From Lachnospiraceae bacterium (GTDB lineage: Bacteria > Bacillota > Clostridia > Lachnospirales > Lachnospiraceae), in the NCBI GenBank assembly GCA_009774145.1, contig VSND01000021.1:1-60799 (forward strand): a DNA stretch of 60,799 bases, in the 5' to 3' direction. A program made the translations under genes and the position numbers. Below the pieces are notes generated by a model that was not told where the DNA came from, did not search any database, and saw nothing but the letters and a program-made list of their open reading frames with translations. Position 1 is the first letter of the stretch, and each line of letters begins with the position of its first letter. Below are positions 6,269-15,293 of this stretch, in pieces.

Positions 6269-8293
6269 TTATGCAGGCAACATCTCTAAAAATTCCTGTT
6301 CTGTCAGGATCTTTACACCGAGCTGCTGCGCCTTTGCCAGCTTGCTTCCTGCCTTTTCACCGCAGATCAGGTAATCCGTCTTTTTGGTGACGGAGCTGCC
6401 GGGCATGGCACCGAGGCTGATGATCCTGGCATTGATGCCGTCACGGGTGAAATTCTTCAGTTTCCCTGTGGCTACGATAGTGCATCCTGCAAATTTGTTA
6501 TTTGTTCCGTTCATAGTGTTCTCCTCTCCGGATGCCTGTGCATCCAAACCATTTTCAAAGTTTAATTCTTTTTGTAAGCTGCACCATAACAAAAGGTGGT
6601 CTGATCTGCGGAACCACTTATGGAGGCTGCTGCTCATGATATCACCGATCCCGTCAAGACAGGTAAAGTCAAAGCGGTCCAGTGCGGCCAGCTGCAGTTC
6701 CCGCAGGCTGCCGTGGAAATGCCTGTCCAGTATCCTGCTGGCAGTCCTGCCGATCAGGGGGATGTCCATTGCCACCACAAAGCGCACAAATGTCGTGTTG
6801 CGGCTCTCATTGATGGAAGCGATCAGGTTTTCATAGGATTTCTTCCCGAAGCCCTCCAGTGCGGTAATCTCCTCACGGTAGCGGTCAAGGTGGTATAAAT
6901 CCTGATAGCCTTTTAAGGCGCCGATCCGGATGAGCTGGTCCAGCGTTGCCTCAGAAAGCCCTCTGATGTTCATGGCTTTCTTTTCCGCAAAGTGGACGAA
7001 GCGCTGGAGGATACGGCTGCCGCATTCAGGATTGTCACAGTGGAGGGTCTCCACCATGCGTCCCTTGTCACCGGTCCTGGAATAGGTGCGTGTGGGCTGC
7101 CCGCAACAGGGGCAGGTATCCGGCACCATGTCTTCATATGCGCCACGGTCAAGGTTCTCCTCCACATGGGGGATGATCATGTTCCGTTTGGATACCAGGA
7201 TGCGGCATCCGGGGTGCAGTTCAAGGTTTTTGATGAAGGTCAGGTTATGGAGGCTTGCCCTGGAGACCTCACAGCCGTCAATCTCCACTGTGTCAAAAAC
7301 AGCAACAGGTGCGATTTCGCCGCTGCGTCCGGTCTGCCATTCAATGGAGCGGAAGATTGTTTCATAAACATCATCCTCAAACTTGAAGGCAATGCCATCA
7401 TTATAATAGCGCGCTGTCCTGCCGAGACCTGCGGAATAGGAAAGGCTGTCATACCGCAGCACCATCCCGTCGATGGGAATGTCCGAAGCCTCCGCAAGGT
7501 CCTGCAGGTTCCGGATCTGCTTTTCAATTTCTTCTGTGGAGGCGCCTGCCGGAACCGGCACAAAAGGACAGATTCCAAAACCGAAATCAATCATGGAAAG
7601 CAGCAGTGCGCTGCGGCTGTCCCTTATATCCTCAAATTTGTCCATGCCTGCAAGGATATTGAAGGCAAAAAAGCTGATTTCCCGTTCCCTGCAGGTGTTT
7701 GCATCCAGACACCGGATAGAGCCAGAGGCAAGGTTCCTTGCATTGCGGTAGGGTTTTCCATCGCTTCCTGCAAGAGTATCCTTCAGACGTTCAAAATCGC
7801 TCTTATGGATGAATCCCTCGCCTGATAATTCAAGGTGCCCCTTATACGGGATGGACAGCGGCACATTCCGGAAGGCGGCTACGTTGTGGGTAATAAGTTC
7901 CCCTTCATCGCCGTCGCCCCTGGTGGAGCCTTCCACAAGTTTCCCATCCTCGTAAACGAGCTTTACGGTCAGGCCGTCCAGCTTCAGCATGAGCAGAGCG
8001 GCATGGTCTTTGGCAAAAGAAGCCAAATCGCTCACCATCTTGGTTTTATCCAGAGAGAGCAGCGGGATGCGGTGCCGTACCTTCTCCAGGTTGCTGACAG
8101 CCTTATAGCCCACCGTCTGGGTGGGGGAGTTGCTTAAGATGATCCCTGTTTCTTTCTCTGCACGCGCCAGCTCATCATAGAGATGGTCATAGACGGCATC
8201 GGATACGCTGGGTGCATCTTCATTGTAGTATTCGTGGCGGTAGCGGTTGAGTTTGTCTACCAGCTCATGGATACGTTCTGTTGCTTGTGACAT
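6269..8293 (-). CDS. ligA: NAD-dependent DNA ligase
   Basis: Protein of 674 residues, the normal length of bacterial LigA. Order of parts: Ia domain (HEYYNEDAPSVSDAVYDHLYDEL), adenylation domain with the active-site lysine in LKLDGLT (K104), OB fold, four-Cys zinc finger (CPCC then CDNPECGS), helix-hairpin-helix repeats, and a C-terminal BRCT domain (about 597-674). It seals nicks using NAD+, as after replication or strand transfer. The host must have its own ligA, so a second copy here points to an element that carries its own repair function. It is the first gene of a long minus-strand operon whose leader contains two terminators and shares its promoter and leader with ssb. Confidence 0.97.
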   Translation of the reverse strand: MSQATERIHELVDKLNRYRHEYYNEDAPSVSDAVYDHLYDELARAEKETGIILSNSPTQTVGYKAVSNLEKVRHRIPLLSLDKTKMVSDLASFAKDHAALLMLKLDGLTVKLVYEDGKLVEGSTRGDGDEGELITHNVAAFRNVPLSIPYKGHLELSGEGFIHKSDFERLKDTLAGSDGKPYRNARNLASGSIRCLDANTCREREISFFAFNILAGMDKFEDIRDSRSALLLSMIDFGFGICPFVPVPAGASTEEIEKQIRNLQDLAEASDIPIDGMVLRYDSLSYSAGLGRTARYYNDGIAFKFEDDVYETIFRSIEWQTGRSGEIAPVAVFDTVEIDGCEVSRASLHNLTFIKNLELHPGCRILVSKRNMIIPHVEENLDRGAYEDMVPDTCPCCGQPTRTYSRTGDKGRMVETLHCDNPECGSRILQRFVHFAEKKAMNIRGLSEATLDQLIRIGALKGYQDLYHLDRYREEITALEGFGKKSYENLIASINESRNTTFVRFVVAMDIPLIGRTASRILDRHFHGSLRELQLAALDRFDFTCLDGIGDIMSSSLHKWFRRSDHLLLWCSLQKELNFENGLDAQASGEENTMNGTNNKFAGCTIVATGKLKNFTRDGINARIISLGAMPGSSVTKKTDYLICGEKAGSKLAKAQQLGVKILTEQEFLEMLPA

Positions 8294-8366
8294 TCGTTTT
8301 ACCTCTTTTCTTTTTTAGTTTGCCATTGGATCTGTGAATTCCTGTTTCCGGCCTCCTTCCTTGAAC

Positions 8367-8417
8367 GAAAAAAGGCAGGAGATGATAACGGCCTGTTTGC
8401 CGTAGTCATTCCTGCCT
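8367..8417 (-). terminator. terminator in the ligA leader, gene-proximal
   Basis: Minus-strand stem AGGCAGGA/TCCTGCCT with further pairing inside (TGATAACGGC with GCCGTAGTCA), followed by TTTTTTCG. It lies downstream of the ligA promoter and upstream of the ligA start, so some form of antitermination or readthrough is needed for ligA expression. Confidence 0.75.
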
Positions 8418-8466
8418 GCGTACAGATATGCTGTATGAAAGCCTGCAAAATGGTACTTTACAGACA

Positions 8467-8515
8467 TAAAAAAGCCAGAAGGCGTAAAGTGTCCTGCACT
8501 TTATACTTTCTGACT
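8467..8515 (-). terminator. terminator in the ligA leader, promoter-proximal
   Basis: Nearly perfect 19-bp stem (8473-8491 with 8497-8515), loop of 5 nt, and six T residues after it on the minus strand. It is the first of two terminators in tandem between promoter and ligA. Confidence 0.8.
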
Positions 8516-8526
8516 CCGTACAAACT

Positions 8527-8574
8527 TAAACAGCGTGTGCTTCTCGTTCTGGAACTGCACAAAATTCAATAACA
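8527..8574 (-). ncRNA. conserved leader RNA element of the ligA operon
   Basis: On the minus strand this starts close to the predicted transcription start and contains TTGAATTTTGTGC, a 16-nt loop, then GCACACGCTGTTTA. TGTGC pairs with GCACA. The same two blocks, in the same order and next to an equivalent promoter, occur in the ssb leader (24367-24428) with a different loop. The intervening loop varies while the arms are kept, as expected for a functional RNA. It precedes the terminators, so an antiterminator or sensing role is likely but unproven. Confidence 0.55.
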
Positions 8575-8579
8575 AATTT

Positions 8580-8608
8580 ATGATAGCACAATATATGGGA
8601 TAAGTCAA
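8580..8608 (-). promoter_or_regulatory. promoter of the ligA operon
   Basis: -35 TTGACT (8608-8603), 17-bp spacer, -10 TATCAT (8585-8580). The sequence from -35 to -10 is nearly the same as the ssb promoter at 24434-24462 (shared CATATATTGTGCTA spacer and -10 start). Confidence 0.8.
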
Positions 8609-8689
8609 ATATTAAATACTATATATTGTATAAAGTATTGAAATGTAGATGAGACTTTATATGAGGATAGCATTTGCCATTTCTTTTCA

Positions 8690-8718
8690 TTGACAGAATT
8701 TTAATTTCCGGATATACT
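8690..8718 (+). promoter_or_regulatory. promoter of the AbiEi-like gene
   Basis: -35 TTGACA, 17-bp spacer, -10 TATACT, about 46 nt before the ATG. It diverges from the ligA promoter. The remaining part of the 8294-8764 intergenic stretch is the ligA leader with its two terminators plus AT-rich DNA; no further gene was seen. Confidence 0.85.
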
Positions 8719-8764
8719 AACAATAAGTAAAAGAATAATTTACAAAACGAAAGGAGTGGATGTC

Positions 8765-9388
8765 ATGCTGTATGAATACCTGCAGGGGAATTATGAACAG
8801 GGTGAACCAATCTTTGCCGGGGATATTTCCATTCCGGGATTATCGGAAGAAAACCTGCGGTATCACTTAAAGCGGCTTACGGATGACGGCATCCTTTGCA
8901 GGTTTGAAGCAGGGATATATTACTTCCCGAAAACAGATATTTTCGGGGAAAAGATGGCTTTGACAGCGGATACGGTTGCACTCCATAAATATGTCAGGCG
9001 CAGGGGAAGAAGGGTAGGGTATTATTCAGGATATACCCTGGCGAACCGTATGGGGCTGTCCACGCAGGTTCCGCTTACGGAGGAGATAACCAGCAATTAT
9101 GCGCCGGCACAGGTCAGGGAGCTTACAATAAAGAACCGGAAGTATATCTTGAGATGTCCTGTGGTGGAGGTCACGGATGAAAACGTGGCTGTCCTGCAGT
9201 TTCTGGACTGCCTGAAGGATCTGGAGAAATGCGCTGAGGAGGAGCCGGAGGTCTGCGGGCGGATTCTTACAGGTTACGCCAGGGAGCATGCCCTTACGAA
9301 AGCATTAGTGGACAGGTTCCTTACAAATTATCCGTTGAAAATATATAAGGCGATTTATGAGACGGGGGTGGAATATGCTCCTGTATAA
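8765..9388 (+). CDS. AbiEi-like (DUF6088-type) winged-helix protein
   Basis: Protein of 207 residues. The N-terminal winged helix (NLRYHLKRLTDDGILCRFEAGIYYFP) is followed by YYSGYTLANRMGLSTQVP and a segment with APAQVREL, as in AbiEi antitoxin-like / DUF6088 proteins, which bind DNA and repress. AAAGGAG lies 8 nt before the ATG at 8765; a GTG at 8756 would overlap it. No AbiEii nucleotidyltransferase toxin follows, so it stands alone and is more likely a regulator than half of a toxin pair. A related gene begins at 60667. Confidence 0.75.
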   Translation: MLYEYLQGNYEQGEPIFAGDISIPGLSEENLRYHLKRLTDDGILCRFEAGIYYFPKTDIFGEKMALTADTVALHKYVRRRGRRVGYYSGYTLANRMGLSTQVPLTEEITSNYAPAQVRELTIKNRKYILRCPVVEVTDENVAVLQFLDCLKDLEKCAEEEPEVCGRILTGYAREHALTKALVDRFLTNYPLKIYKAIYETGVEYAPV

Positions 9389-9476
9389 AAGACGGCATGG
9401 TTTATCTAAAAGGAAAAGGGGGGACACAGCATAAGCTGCATCTCCCCGGTTGCTTCTAAAGTGGGCATTGCCTGTT

Positions 9477-9728
9477 TTATTTTTCTTTTGGTGCCTTTTT
9501 CTCAGGGCACCATGCAGGCGCCGTCTTGACAGGGACGGCATCCGAATATCTTGCCCCGTATCCAAGGAAACCGGGCATTTTCTGCATTCTTTTTTCAGTA
9601 AAATAGTTCTGGATATAGTCCTGGTCGGGATGGGAGCAGGTGAAGCTTGTCCTTGTGTTGCCCACTCGACGAAGTCCGCTGCAGTGCCGGCATCCGGAAC
9701 ATTTTATATTCTCTTTTTTATCTTGCAT
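9477..9728 (-). CDS. small cysteine-containing element protein
   Basis: Protein of 83 residues with CSGCRHCSG near the start and CSHPDQDYIQNYF then WCPEKKAPKEK at the end, so four or more Cys could hold a metal. The ATG at 9728 overlaps the stop of the upstream gene (TAATG), which indicates translational coupling and rules out the longer upstream start. Function unknown. Confidence 0.65.
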   Translation of the reverse strand: MQDKKENIKCSGCRHCSGLRRVGNTRTSFTCSHPDQDYIQNYFTEKRMQKMPGFLGYGARYSDAVPVKTAPAWCPEKKAPKEK

Positions 9729-10471
9729 TATGCGGCTTCCTTTCTGCATTCTAACTTTTTCAGGTTTTCTATATGGGATTTGACAAAGATGCGGAAACTG
9801 TCATCCAGATACGTTTGCTCTTTTTCTTCCATCAGCTGCATGGCTTCCTTTTGCTGCTGATACCATTCCTGTTGGGTCACATTCCCTTTATTGCATACAA
9901 GGAAAGTAACAATGGATGTTGGATAGCCGGATGCATGCAGTTTGAGGTCGTCGGCATAGCATTGTGCGGCATCCTCATCATCAAAGATGTCATGGTACAG
10001 CCTTTGTACCATTGGAGCGCCTTTGAATGGGGCAAGGAAATCTTCCGTAACAATATAGCCAATCTGGTCGTCCGGGATATCTTCAACATGGTAGCTTGTA
10101 ATGTAGGAAACCTGTCCGAAAGCGTACTCCCGGCGGAATGTCCGTTTGCTGCCATCAAAGACAGCTTCCCGCTCCAGACAGGTCTGACCGTCAGATTCAC
10201 TGGTTTCGCAGTCCTTATAGGTTACATTCCCTTCATTGTCCGTTTCCTCCTCCTTGATTGCAAATTGGAAGCAGGTTTTTCCGGAAAGCGCCTGCAGTAT
10301 CTTTTCCCGGATGTTCTCCACATAGGGGAAATCTTTGGCAATGTCATCTGCGATGGCTTGCGGAACATCATTCGCCCTGATATTGTAAGAACCACCGATT
10401 TTTAACTGTTCGTATATGGTGCGGGAGTCATGCCAGTCTATGCCCCCGTAAGTTGATGTAGTGATATACAT
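9728..10471 (-). CDS. element protein of unknown function
   Basis: Protein of 247 residues, acidic and soluble, without clear membrane segments. No domain was recognised. The start is supported by AGGAGG 10 nt upstream (AAGGAGGCTCTTATG). It lies between two other unrecognised proteins in an operon that runs from about 20.6 kb leftward to 9.5 kb. The C-terminus is strongly charged (KSHIENLKKLECRKEAA). The ECRKEAA-like end (DRKEAA) recurs in the intron-split gene product at 11684, which may be chance. Confidence 0.7.
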   Translation of the reverse strand: MYITTSTYGGIDWHDSRTIYEQLKIGGSYNIRANDVPQAIADDIAKDFPYVENIREKILQALSGKTCFQFAIKEEETDNEGNVTYKDCETSESDGQTCLEREAVFDGSKRTFRREYAFGQVSYITSYHVEDIPDDQIGYIVTEDFLAPFKGAPMVQRLYHDIFDDEDAAQCYADDLKLHASGYPTSIVTFLVCNKGNVTQQEWYQQQKEAMQLMEEKEQTYLDDSFRIFVKSHIENLKKLECRKEAA

Positions 10472-10518
10472 AAGAGCCTCCTTGTTGTTTATTTATAATC
10501 CTATCTTTCTATATTGTC

Positions 10519-11073
10519 CTAAACGTATGCTGACTGCGGGAACGTGACGCCATCTTTGCCTTTCATGGCGGACTGGTGGTAATCCAGTTCAGTGATGACG
10601 GCTTCGATGGTATCAAATGCTGCGGACAGTTCCAGGTACCGGGTGATGAAGCCGGTGACTTCCGTATAGAGGAACATCTGCTGCTGTTTGGTCAGCCTGC
10701 CCAGGGCAGAGATCCGTTTCTGCTTTTCCGTCCATTCATCTGCGCAGTAAATATTCTCGTGTTCCAGCAGTTCCGTCATGTCAGTATCGGCTAACATTGC
10801 GGCCGCAGTGTTGAACCATGCAGTCGCCGTCTGGCTGCAGTCGTCCTCATCACAAAAGGCAATCTTTTTGGCGGGCATCTGGTACCAGAGCCTGCTCTTA
10901 ATCTCATCCAACTCTGTATACAGGTCAGCCGCCATGTTGCATAATTCATTGATCTGGTCGCAGTAATGATCCCAGTAAGGGCTGTCTTTTTCATTTCCGT
11001 TGTAGCAGTAGTCCATCATTTTGTCCAGGCTCTCATATATGGACCACAGATCCAGCTTTTTATAAAGTGCCAT
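10519..11073 (-). CDS. element protein of unknown function
   Basis: Protein of 184 residues, all-helical by composition, rich in acidic residues, Trp and Tyr (YCYNGNEKDSPYWDHYCDQ). A GGAGGGACAGGAAATG ribosome site supports the start. No family recognised. It follows the next gene by about 15 nt in an operon. Confidence 0.7.
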   Translation of the reverse strand: MALYKKLDLWSIYESLDKMMDYCYNGNEKDSPYWDHYCDQINELCNMAADLYTELDEIKSRLWYQMPAKKIAFCDEDDCSQTATAWFNTAAAMLADTDMTELLEHENIYCADEWTEKQKRISALGRLTKQQQMFLYTEVTGFITRYLELSAAFDTIEAVITELDYHQSAMKGKDGVTFPQSAYV

Positions 11074-11088
11074 TTCCTGTCCCTCCTT

Positions 11089-11682
11089 CTAATATGGGTT
11101 TACAAATTCATGGATGGAGACATAATCAGCATCCAGGATGTCCTGCAGTGCCTGGGCGGAGTCTGCGACAATGCCTCCGCATTCCGCAAACCACCGGAGC
11201 AGGTCAGCTTCCGAATCAAAATAGAGATCCGTATCCCCGTCTGCATCGTCAAAGAGAGCATCCAGGGAGCCGTCCTTTGGCCTTTCTGAAAGATATGCCC
11301 TATAGTGGGTAGGCAGGTACGTCCCGTTTATATCGGTGTTGATATATACGTCGCATCCGGATTCCTCCGCCTGCAGTTCAAAACTCACACCGAAATGGCC
11401 TGCGAGGCATAAGTACGCTTCATACATGGGACTCCATGCAGAGTCGCAGTACAGGGTGATGTGTTCGTCTCCGGCAAGGGTAGTATCCACCACATCGCTG
11501 CGTAGGTTCAAACCGTCCGTTGGGATGTTATTCTGCTCGAATATCCGGCAGAGCCTGATATCGTTGGCCGATGCCCCGGCCGGGTAACAGGATGCGATGG
11601 AACTGCGCAGTGCGGCAAGCCCTTTTTCCTGCCCTTCCGATGCGGCATAAAAAACCACAGTGTCCATACAGATATTTGACAT
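11089..11682 (-). CDS. element protein of unknown function, acidic
   Basis: Protein of 197 residues and strongly acidic. The central segment (WSPMYEAYLCLAGHFGVSFELQAEE, split here only for description, then GCDVYINTDINGTYL) resembles the ferredoxin-like fold seen in YubB/Api92-type element proteins, but this is a weak likeness. It begins directly after the stop of the intron-interrupted gene, which indicates co-translation. Confidence 0.65.
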   Translation of the reverse strand: MSNICMDTVVFYAASEGQEKGLAALRSSIASCYPAGASANDIRLCRIFEQNNIPTDGLNLRSDVVDTTLAGDEHITLYCDSAWSPMYEAYLCLAGHFGVSFELQAEESGCDVYINTDINGTYLPTHYRAYLSERPKDGSLDALFDDADGDTDLYFDSEADLLRWFAECGGIVADSAQALQDILDADYVSIHEFVNPY

Positions 11683-11683
11683 C

Positions 11684-12037
11684 TTATGCCGCCTCCTTCC
11701 TGTCTTCCAGATGGAAGAATTCGCTGATATCCCAGGTGCCTTTCAGGTATTTTGCCGCCGGGCATTCCATGCCGCTGTCATCCTTGCCGCAGGTACAGCC
11801 GCCATTGTTGTGCATGGAAATCAGGGAGGCCAGTGTCTCCCACTGCCTGCTCCTGTCATTTGCTTCGGCTATATTGCTGCAGCGGTGGTATCTGGCACAG
11901 GCCTTTTCACAGTCTGCCATATCCTTTTCGATCCCCGTGCAGACTGCAGGAACAGTCCTTGAAAGAGATAAGAAAAAATGCGGCGTAAGGGATTCGTGGT
12001 GCAGGTGGTTCAGGGCCAGCTCCAGCAGGTCATTATG
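11684..12037 (-). CDS. 3' exon of a gene interrupted by a group II intron
   Basis: Encodes about 117 residues from HNDLLELALNHLHHESL to the DRKEAA end, with Cys-rich segments (CEKACARYHRC and CTCGKDDSGMEC). It has no start or ribosome site of its own. Joined in frame to the 5' exon at 14393-14641, it would give a protein of about 200 residues. The frame appears to continue upstream only because it runs into intron sequence. The exact intron end is uncertain by one codon. Confidence 0.7.
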   Translation of the reverse strand, partial: HNDLLELALNHLHHESLTPHFFLSLSRTVPAVCTGIEKDMADCEKACARYHRCSNIAEANDRSRQWETLASLISMHNNGGCTCGKDDSGMECPAAKYLKGTWDISEFFHLEDRKEAA

Positions 12038-14392
12038 GTCGAGTAGGTCAGCGGTATTACTACCGCCTTCCCCTCTAAGAACCGTGCATGAGAGTTTCCC
12101 CTCACACGGCTCAAGCACTTATAAGCCCTGTGTCACCAGAGCCGGTTCAACAACTTCTTTTGAGTAATGCAGTTTTCTGTGACAGCTTGCGTCTACTAAA
12201 ATTCTCATTATCTTATAGTCACTCCCCATGGCTTCATGGATTCTGTACCCTTTCTCTACAGTAATAGCACCGCCGCATATAGGGCAGACACCATTTTGTG
12301 CTTTGTATAGGGCGTTCAGCTTCTTTCTGCCTTTGATTTCACGAAACATTCTCTCCGTATCTCTCTCTTCAAAATATCCTGTAAACCTGCTGTCAAATGG
12401 CGTCGCTTCTGATTTTGTTTTCAGCCACCTTACGATATTAGTATCCGTGGCATATATCAGATTGAGTTCAAACGAATCAGGCATTTTGACGCTGAATGTC
12501 CAGCTTCTTGTGCCAACCCGTCTGAAATATTTCTTTGCTATCCATTTATGGCTCTTTTTAGGATGTCTCCGTTTGCACCATTGCCACAGGCATCTCCATA
12601 CGTCAAAATCGAATCTTTCAAATGCCTGTGAGGAAACATTATATTTCTGGAAATTCACCCACCCACGGATAACCGGATTCAGTTTTCGTATCAAATCTTC
12701 CTGCTTCATGGACGGATTTTTCTTGATTATCTCCCTTATCTTGCTGACTATGGCTTTATAATTCTTTTTGGACGGTTTCGTCAGAAGTTTGTCTTTGTAC
12801 CACCTTATATTGCTTCCGAGAAAATCAAATCCGTCTCCGATATGGGTAATGACTGTCTTTTCTTCCGACAGCTCCAACCCTCTTTCTGACAGAAATTCCC
12901 GGATAATGGGAAGCACGCCATTTTCCAAAATCTTCCTGCTTTCGCCGGTGACAATAAAATCATCAGCATAACGCACAAAGTTCACTTTCGGAAAATATGC
13001 TTTCCCATTTATTTTTGTTTTGTGGTATTTCTTTTTAATACGGACTTCCAGACCGTCTAACACCATGTTACAGATAGTCGGTGAGATAGCCGAACCCTGT
13101 GGGCTTCCCAAATCAGTCGGGAATAACTTTCCTGTTTCGATATACCCGCTTTTTAACCATTTCCGCAGAATATCCTTATCCATTGGGATGTGGTTCAAAA
13201 TCCACTCGTGACTGATATTATCAAAACAGCCCTTAATGTCTCCTTCAAGCACCCATTTTGGCGATTTTCCCTTATTCAGACAGGTGAAGCACTGCTCAAT
13301 AGCGTCCTGCACACACCTTTTTGCCCGGAATCCATAAGAATTCGGGTCTGCTGTGATCTCTGCTATCGGCTCCAATGCAAATTTATACAATGTCTGCATT
13401 GCCCTATCCTTCATACATGGAATGCTCAACGGGCGCATTTTGCCGTTTTTCTTCGGTATATACACCCTTTTTAGCGGCAGTGGCTTATAACCCCTGCGTT
13501 TTAAGCCGAGAATTGCTTCGTATTTCAATTTTGAGGTAGACCATAAAACTTTGTCTACGCCTGCTGTCTTTTTACCTTTATTACTCGTTACCCTTCTTAC
13601 AGCTAAAGCACGTCCATAAAAAGAGTGTGTGAGCAGCCATTGCAAGGATTTCACCTTGCCTGTCCTGCCCTGTTGCTGAGCCTTTACGATACGCATTTGC
13701 AGTTTTTTAACATATGCTTCGGCTTTATTCCAGTCAATGGAATCCCATGCCTTTGCAATGTCAGAAGTCGCACACGTTTTACCGTTCATTTGCTTTACTC
13801 CTTTCAAAAATTCTATAAACTCTCTCGTAATCAAGCACCCTGCGGAATTCTGCCCCCTTTCGGGTGGGGCAAATTTTGAACCCCTGTCCGTCCCCATTAC
13901 AGGGTCGGCATTCGCTTCTTCCGCAATCCTATACCCGCATTCCCAACGGCTTCCCTTACGGTCGGCTTGCCCATATGGGCAGGAATACGGGCTTGACACG
14001 TTCCACTTAATCAACAATTATCTGATAGTTTAGGTCCCGCCTCTACTCCGGCAGTCATTATGTCCGTGTACTCCCAAGCGTGGAGAGGAGTAACCGACTG
14101 CACACCTTTTGGTTCAAGCCTGTCAGCTGCTTTGGCTTGTTCAGCCTTAACGAAGCTTACGGCGATTCAGTTAATTAACCATGCTATCAAAGAAAGCCTG
14201 CACCCTAACCGCATTGCAGCTCGCAGTTTCATCCTCCCCTCACGGTTTGGATTCCAAGTAGGGTTACGTTTATGTCCGCTTCCGAACAGTGCCATTACTG
14301 GCAGAGCCGGGGACAACGGCTTCATCCAACGGAATGGATGGTTTGGTCGGCATTGCCGCCAAACAGTTAAATTAAGCGACTTCGTGTCGCAC
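12038..14392 (-). mobile_element. group II intron
   Basis: Length about 2.36 kb. The 5' end on the minus strand is GTGCGACACG, matching the GUGYG rule. Domain V is visible near the 3' end (GAGCCGTGTGAGGGGAAACT and its pairing half, then ACGGTTC). Domain VI is the GCGGTAGTAATACCGC hairpin with a bulged A in CCTACTC. The encoded protein ends just before domain V, so its gene is in domain IV. It splits one protein gene in phase 0, so splicing would restore that frame. The 3' boundary is set at the GAC after CCTACTC and may be a few bases off. Confidence 0.85.
12119..13789 (-). CDS. ltrA: group II intron reverse transcriptase/maturase with HNH domain
   Basis: Protein of 556 residues. Start MNGKTCATSDIAKAWDSIDW follows an AGGAG-like site; longer upstream frames are intron structure. 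Order: RT-0 and fingers, palm with catalytic YADD (274-277), SPQGSAISP motif, GIIM maturase domain (LIRKLNPVIRGWVNFQKYN), and a C-terminal HNH endonuclease (CPICGGAI then HRKLHYSK). It helps splice the intron and copies it into DNA target sites. All main motifs look intact, so the intron is probably active or recently so. Confidence 0.95.
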   Translation of the reverse strand: MNGKTCATSDIAKAWDSIDWNKAEAYVKKLQMRIVKAQQQGRTGKVKSLQWLLTHSFYGRALAVRRVTSNKGKKTAGVDKVLWSTSKLKYEAILGLKRRGYKPLPLKRVYIPKKNGKMRPLSIPCMKDRAMQTLYKFALEPIAEITADPNSYGFRAKRCVQDAIEQCFTCLNKGKSPKWVLEGDIKGCFDNISHEWILNHIPMDKDILRKWLKSGYIETGKLFPTDLGSPQGSAISPTICNMVLDGLEVRIKKKYHKTKINGKAYFPKVNFVRYADDFIVTGESRKILENGVLPIIREFLSERGLELSEEKTVITHIGDGFDFLGSNIRWYKDKLLTKPSKKNYKAIVSKIREIIKKNPSMKQEDLIRKLNPVIRGWVNFQKYNVSSQAFERFDFDVWRCLWQWCKRRHPKKSHKWIAKKYFRRVGTRSWTFSVKMPDSFELNLIYATDTNIVRWLKTKSEATPFDSRFTGYFEERDTERMFREIKGRKKLNALYKAQNGVCPICGGAITVEKGYRIHEAMGSDYKIMRILVDASCHRKLHYSKEVVEPALVTQGL

Positions 14393-14641
14393 CCCCATGT
14401 TGGCGTCATAGATGGCATCGAAGTACACGCAGAGCCAGTCCGACAGTTCCGGAAATTCCTCAAGGTGTCCCGAATGGAACCGGGTATCCGGGTTCTGCGC
14501 GTCATCCGCGAGGATGTTGGCAAAGTCCTCATCCAGATAACGCCGCTCCATGATGCGGTATGCTCTTTCCAGTTCGTCATCCGTGAGAGTGACTGCAATT
14601 TTTTTATGTCCTATGTTCCTTTCAAGCTGAAGTTCTTTCAT
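14393..14641 (-). CDS. 5' exon of the intron-interrupted gene
   Basis: Encodes 83 residues from MKELQLERNIGHKKIAVTLT to the codons for NMG, where GTGCG of the intron begins. The ribosome site AGGAGACC lies before the ATG. The rest of the frame (VRHEVA) is intron sequence. Product unknown; N-terminal part is acidic and helical. Confidence 0.75.
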
Positions 14642-14674
14642 TTTGGTCTCCTTTTTTTATATGTAATGTGGTGG

Positions 14675-15214
14675 TCATGCGCTTTTTTCCTGTGGGAGCG
14701 TATTACGGGGTTTGTAAAGCTCCAGCGGAATCCATTTCCCGTCCTGCCGGAAGCAGTGGCTTGCCACGCAGTAGATCAGTGGCGGTATATCCGGATTTTC
14801 CAGACATTCCTGCGTGATATACAATGCGAGGTGCTTTTCATAGAAAGGCTCAAGGTCAGCAAGGATTTTCTCCCGCAGTGTCCCGGCAAGGGCATCAAAT
14901 TCTGCCATATCCTGGTGGCAGAAAGCTGCTTTTGAGAGCTGTTTCAGGATGCCGGAGCGCTCAATCGTCCCATTGATGATGGAAACAGCTTCATCAAGGT
15001 AATCCCTGTGGATGCGGATGCCGTTGAGTGCAGTCTTTGCCGCATAATCTGAAGCCCTGCGCTTTATTTCAGCGCAAAGTCCCGTATAGCCTTTTTTATA
15101 CTTTGTCTTCAGCACATCAAGGGGAACCTTTTCCCGGTTGTGCTTCAGGGTGGCTAAGAGCCTGGACAGTTCCTCCCTGAGCAGGGCGGCTTCCTTATCC
15201 TGCGTTTTATTCAT
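14675..15214 (-). CDS. element protein of unknown function
   Basis: Protein of 179 residues, helical and charged. AAGGAGGACACACC before ATG at 15214 fixes the start. Segments HNREKVPLDVLKTKYKKGY and DYLDEAVSIINGTI suggest an extended helical protein. No family recognised. It is about 33 nt upstream of the intron-split gene in the same operon. Confidence 0.7.
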   Translation of the reverse strand: MNKTQDKEAALLREELSRLLATLKHNREKVPLDVLKTKYKKGYTGLCAEIKRRASDYAAKTALNGIRIHRDYLDEAVSIINGTIERSGILKQLSKAAFCHQDMAEFDALAGTLREKILADLEPFYEKHLALYITQECLENPDIPPLIYCVASHCFRQDGKWIPLELYKPRNTLPQEKSA

Positions 15215-15293
15215 GGTGTGTCCTCCTTCCAAAAGGGGGCCGCCGTATATTGCAGGCAGCCCCGGATCATTTTGTGTAAAGTCTGTGCAGGGT

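Noticed and set aside
8765..9388. AbiE type IV toxin-antitoxin system
   Set aside because: Only the AbiEi-like part is present. The next gene is on the other strand and has no nucleotidyltransferase features.
13790..14017. Longer start for the intron reverse transcriptase
   Set aside because: The extra 76 residues lie in intron structural sequence, have odd composition, and lack a ribosome site. The family starts near MNGKTC.
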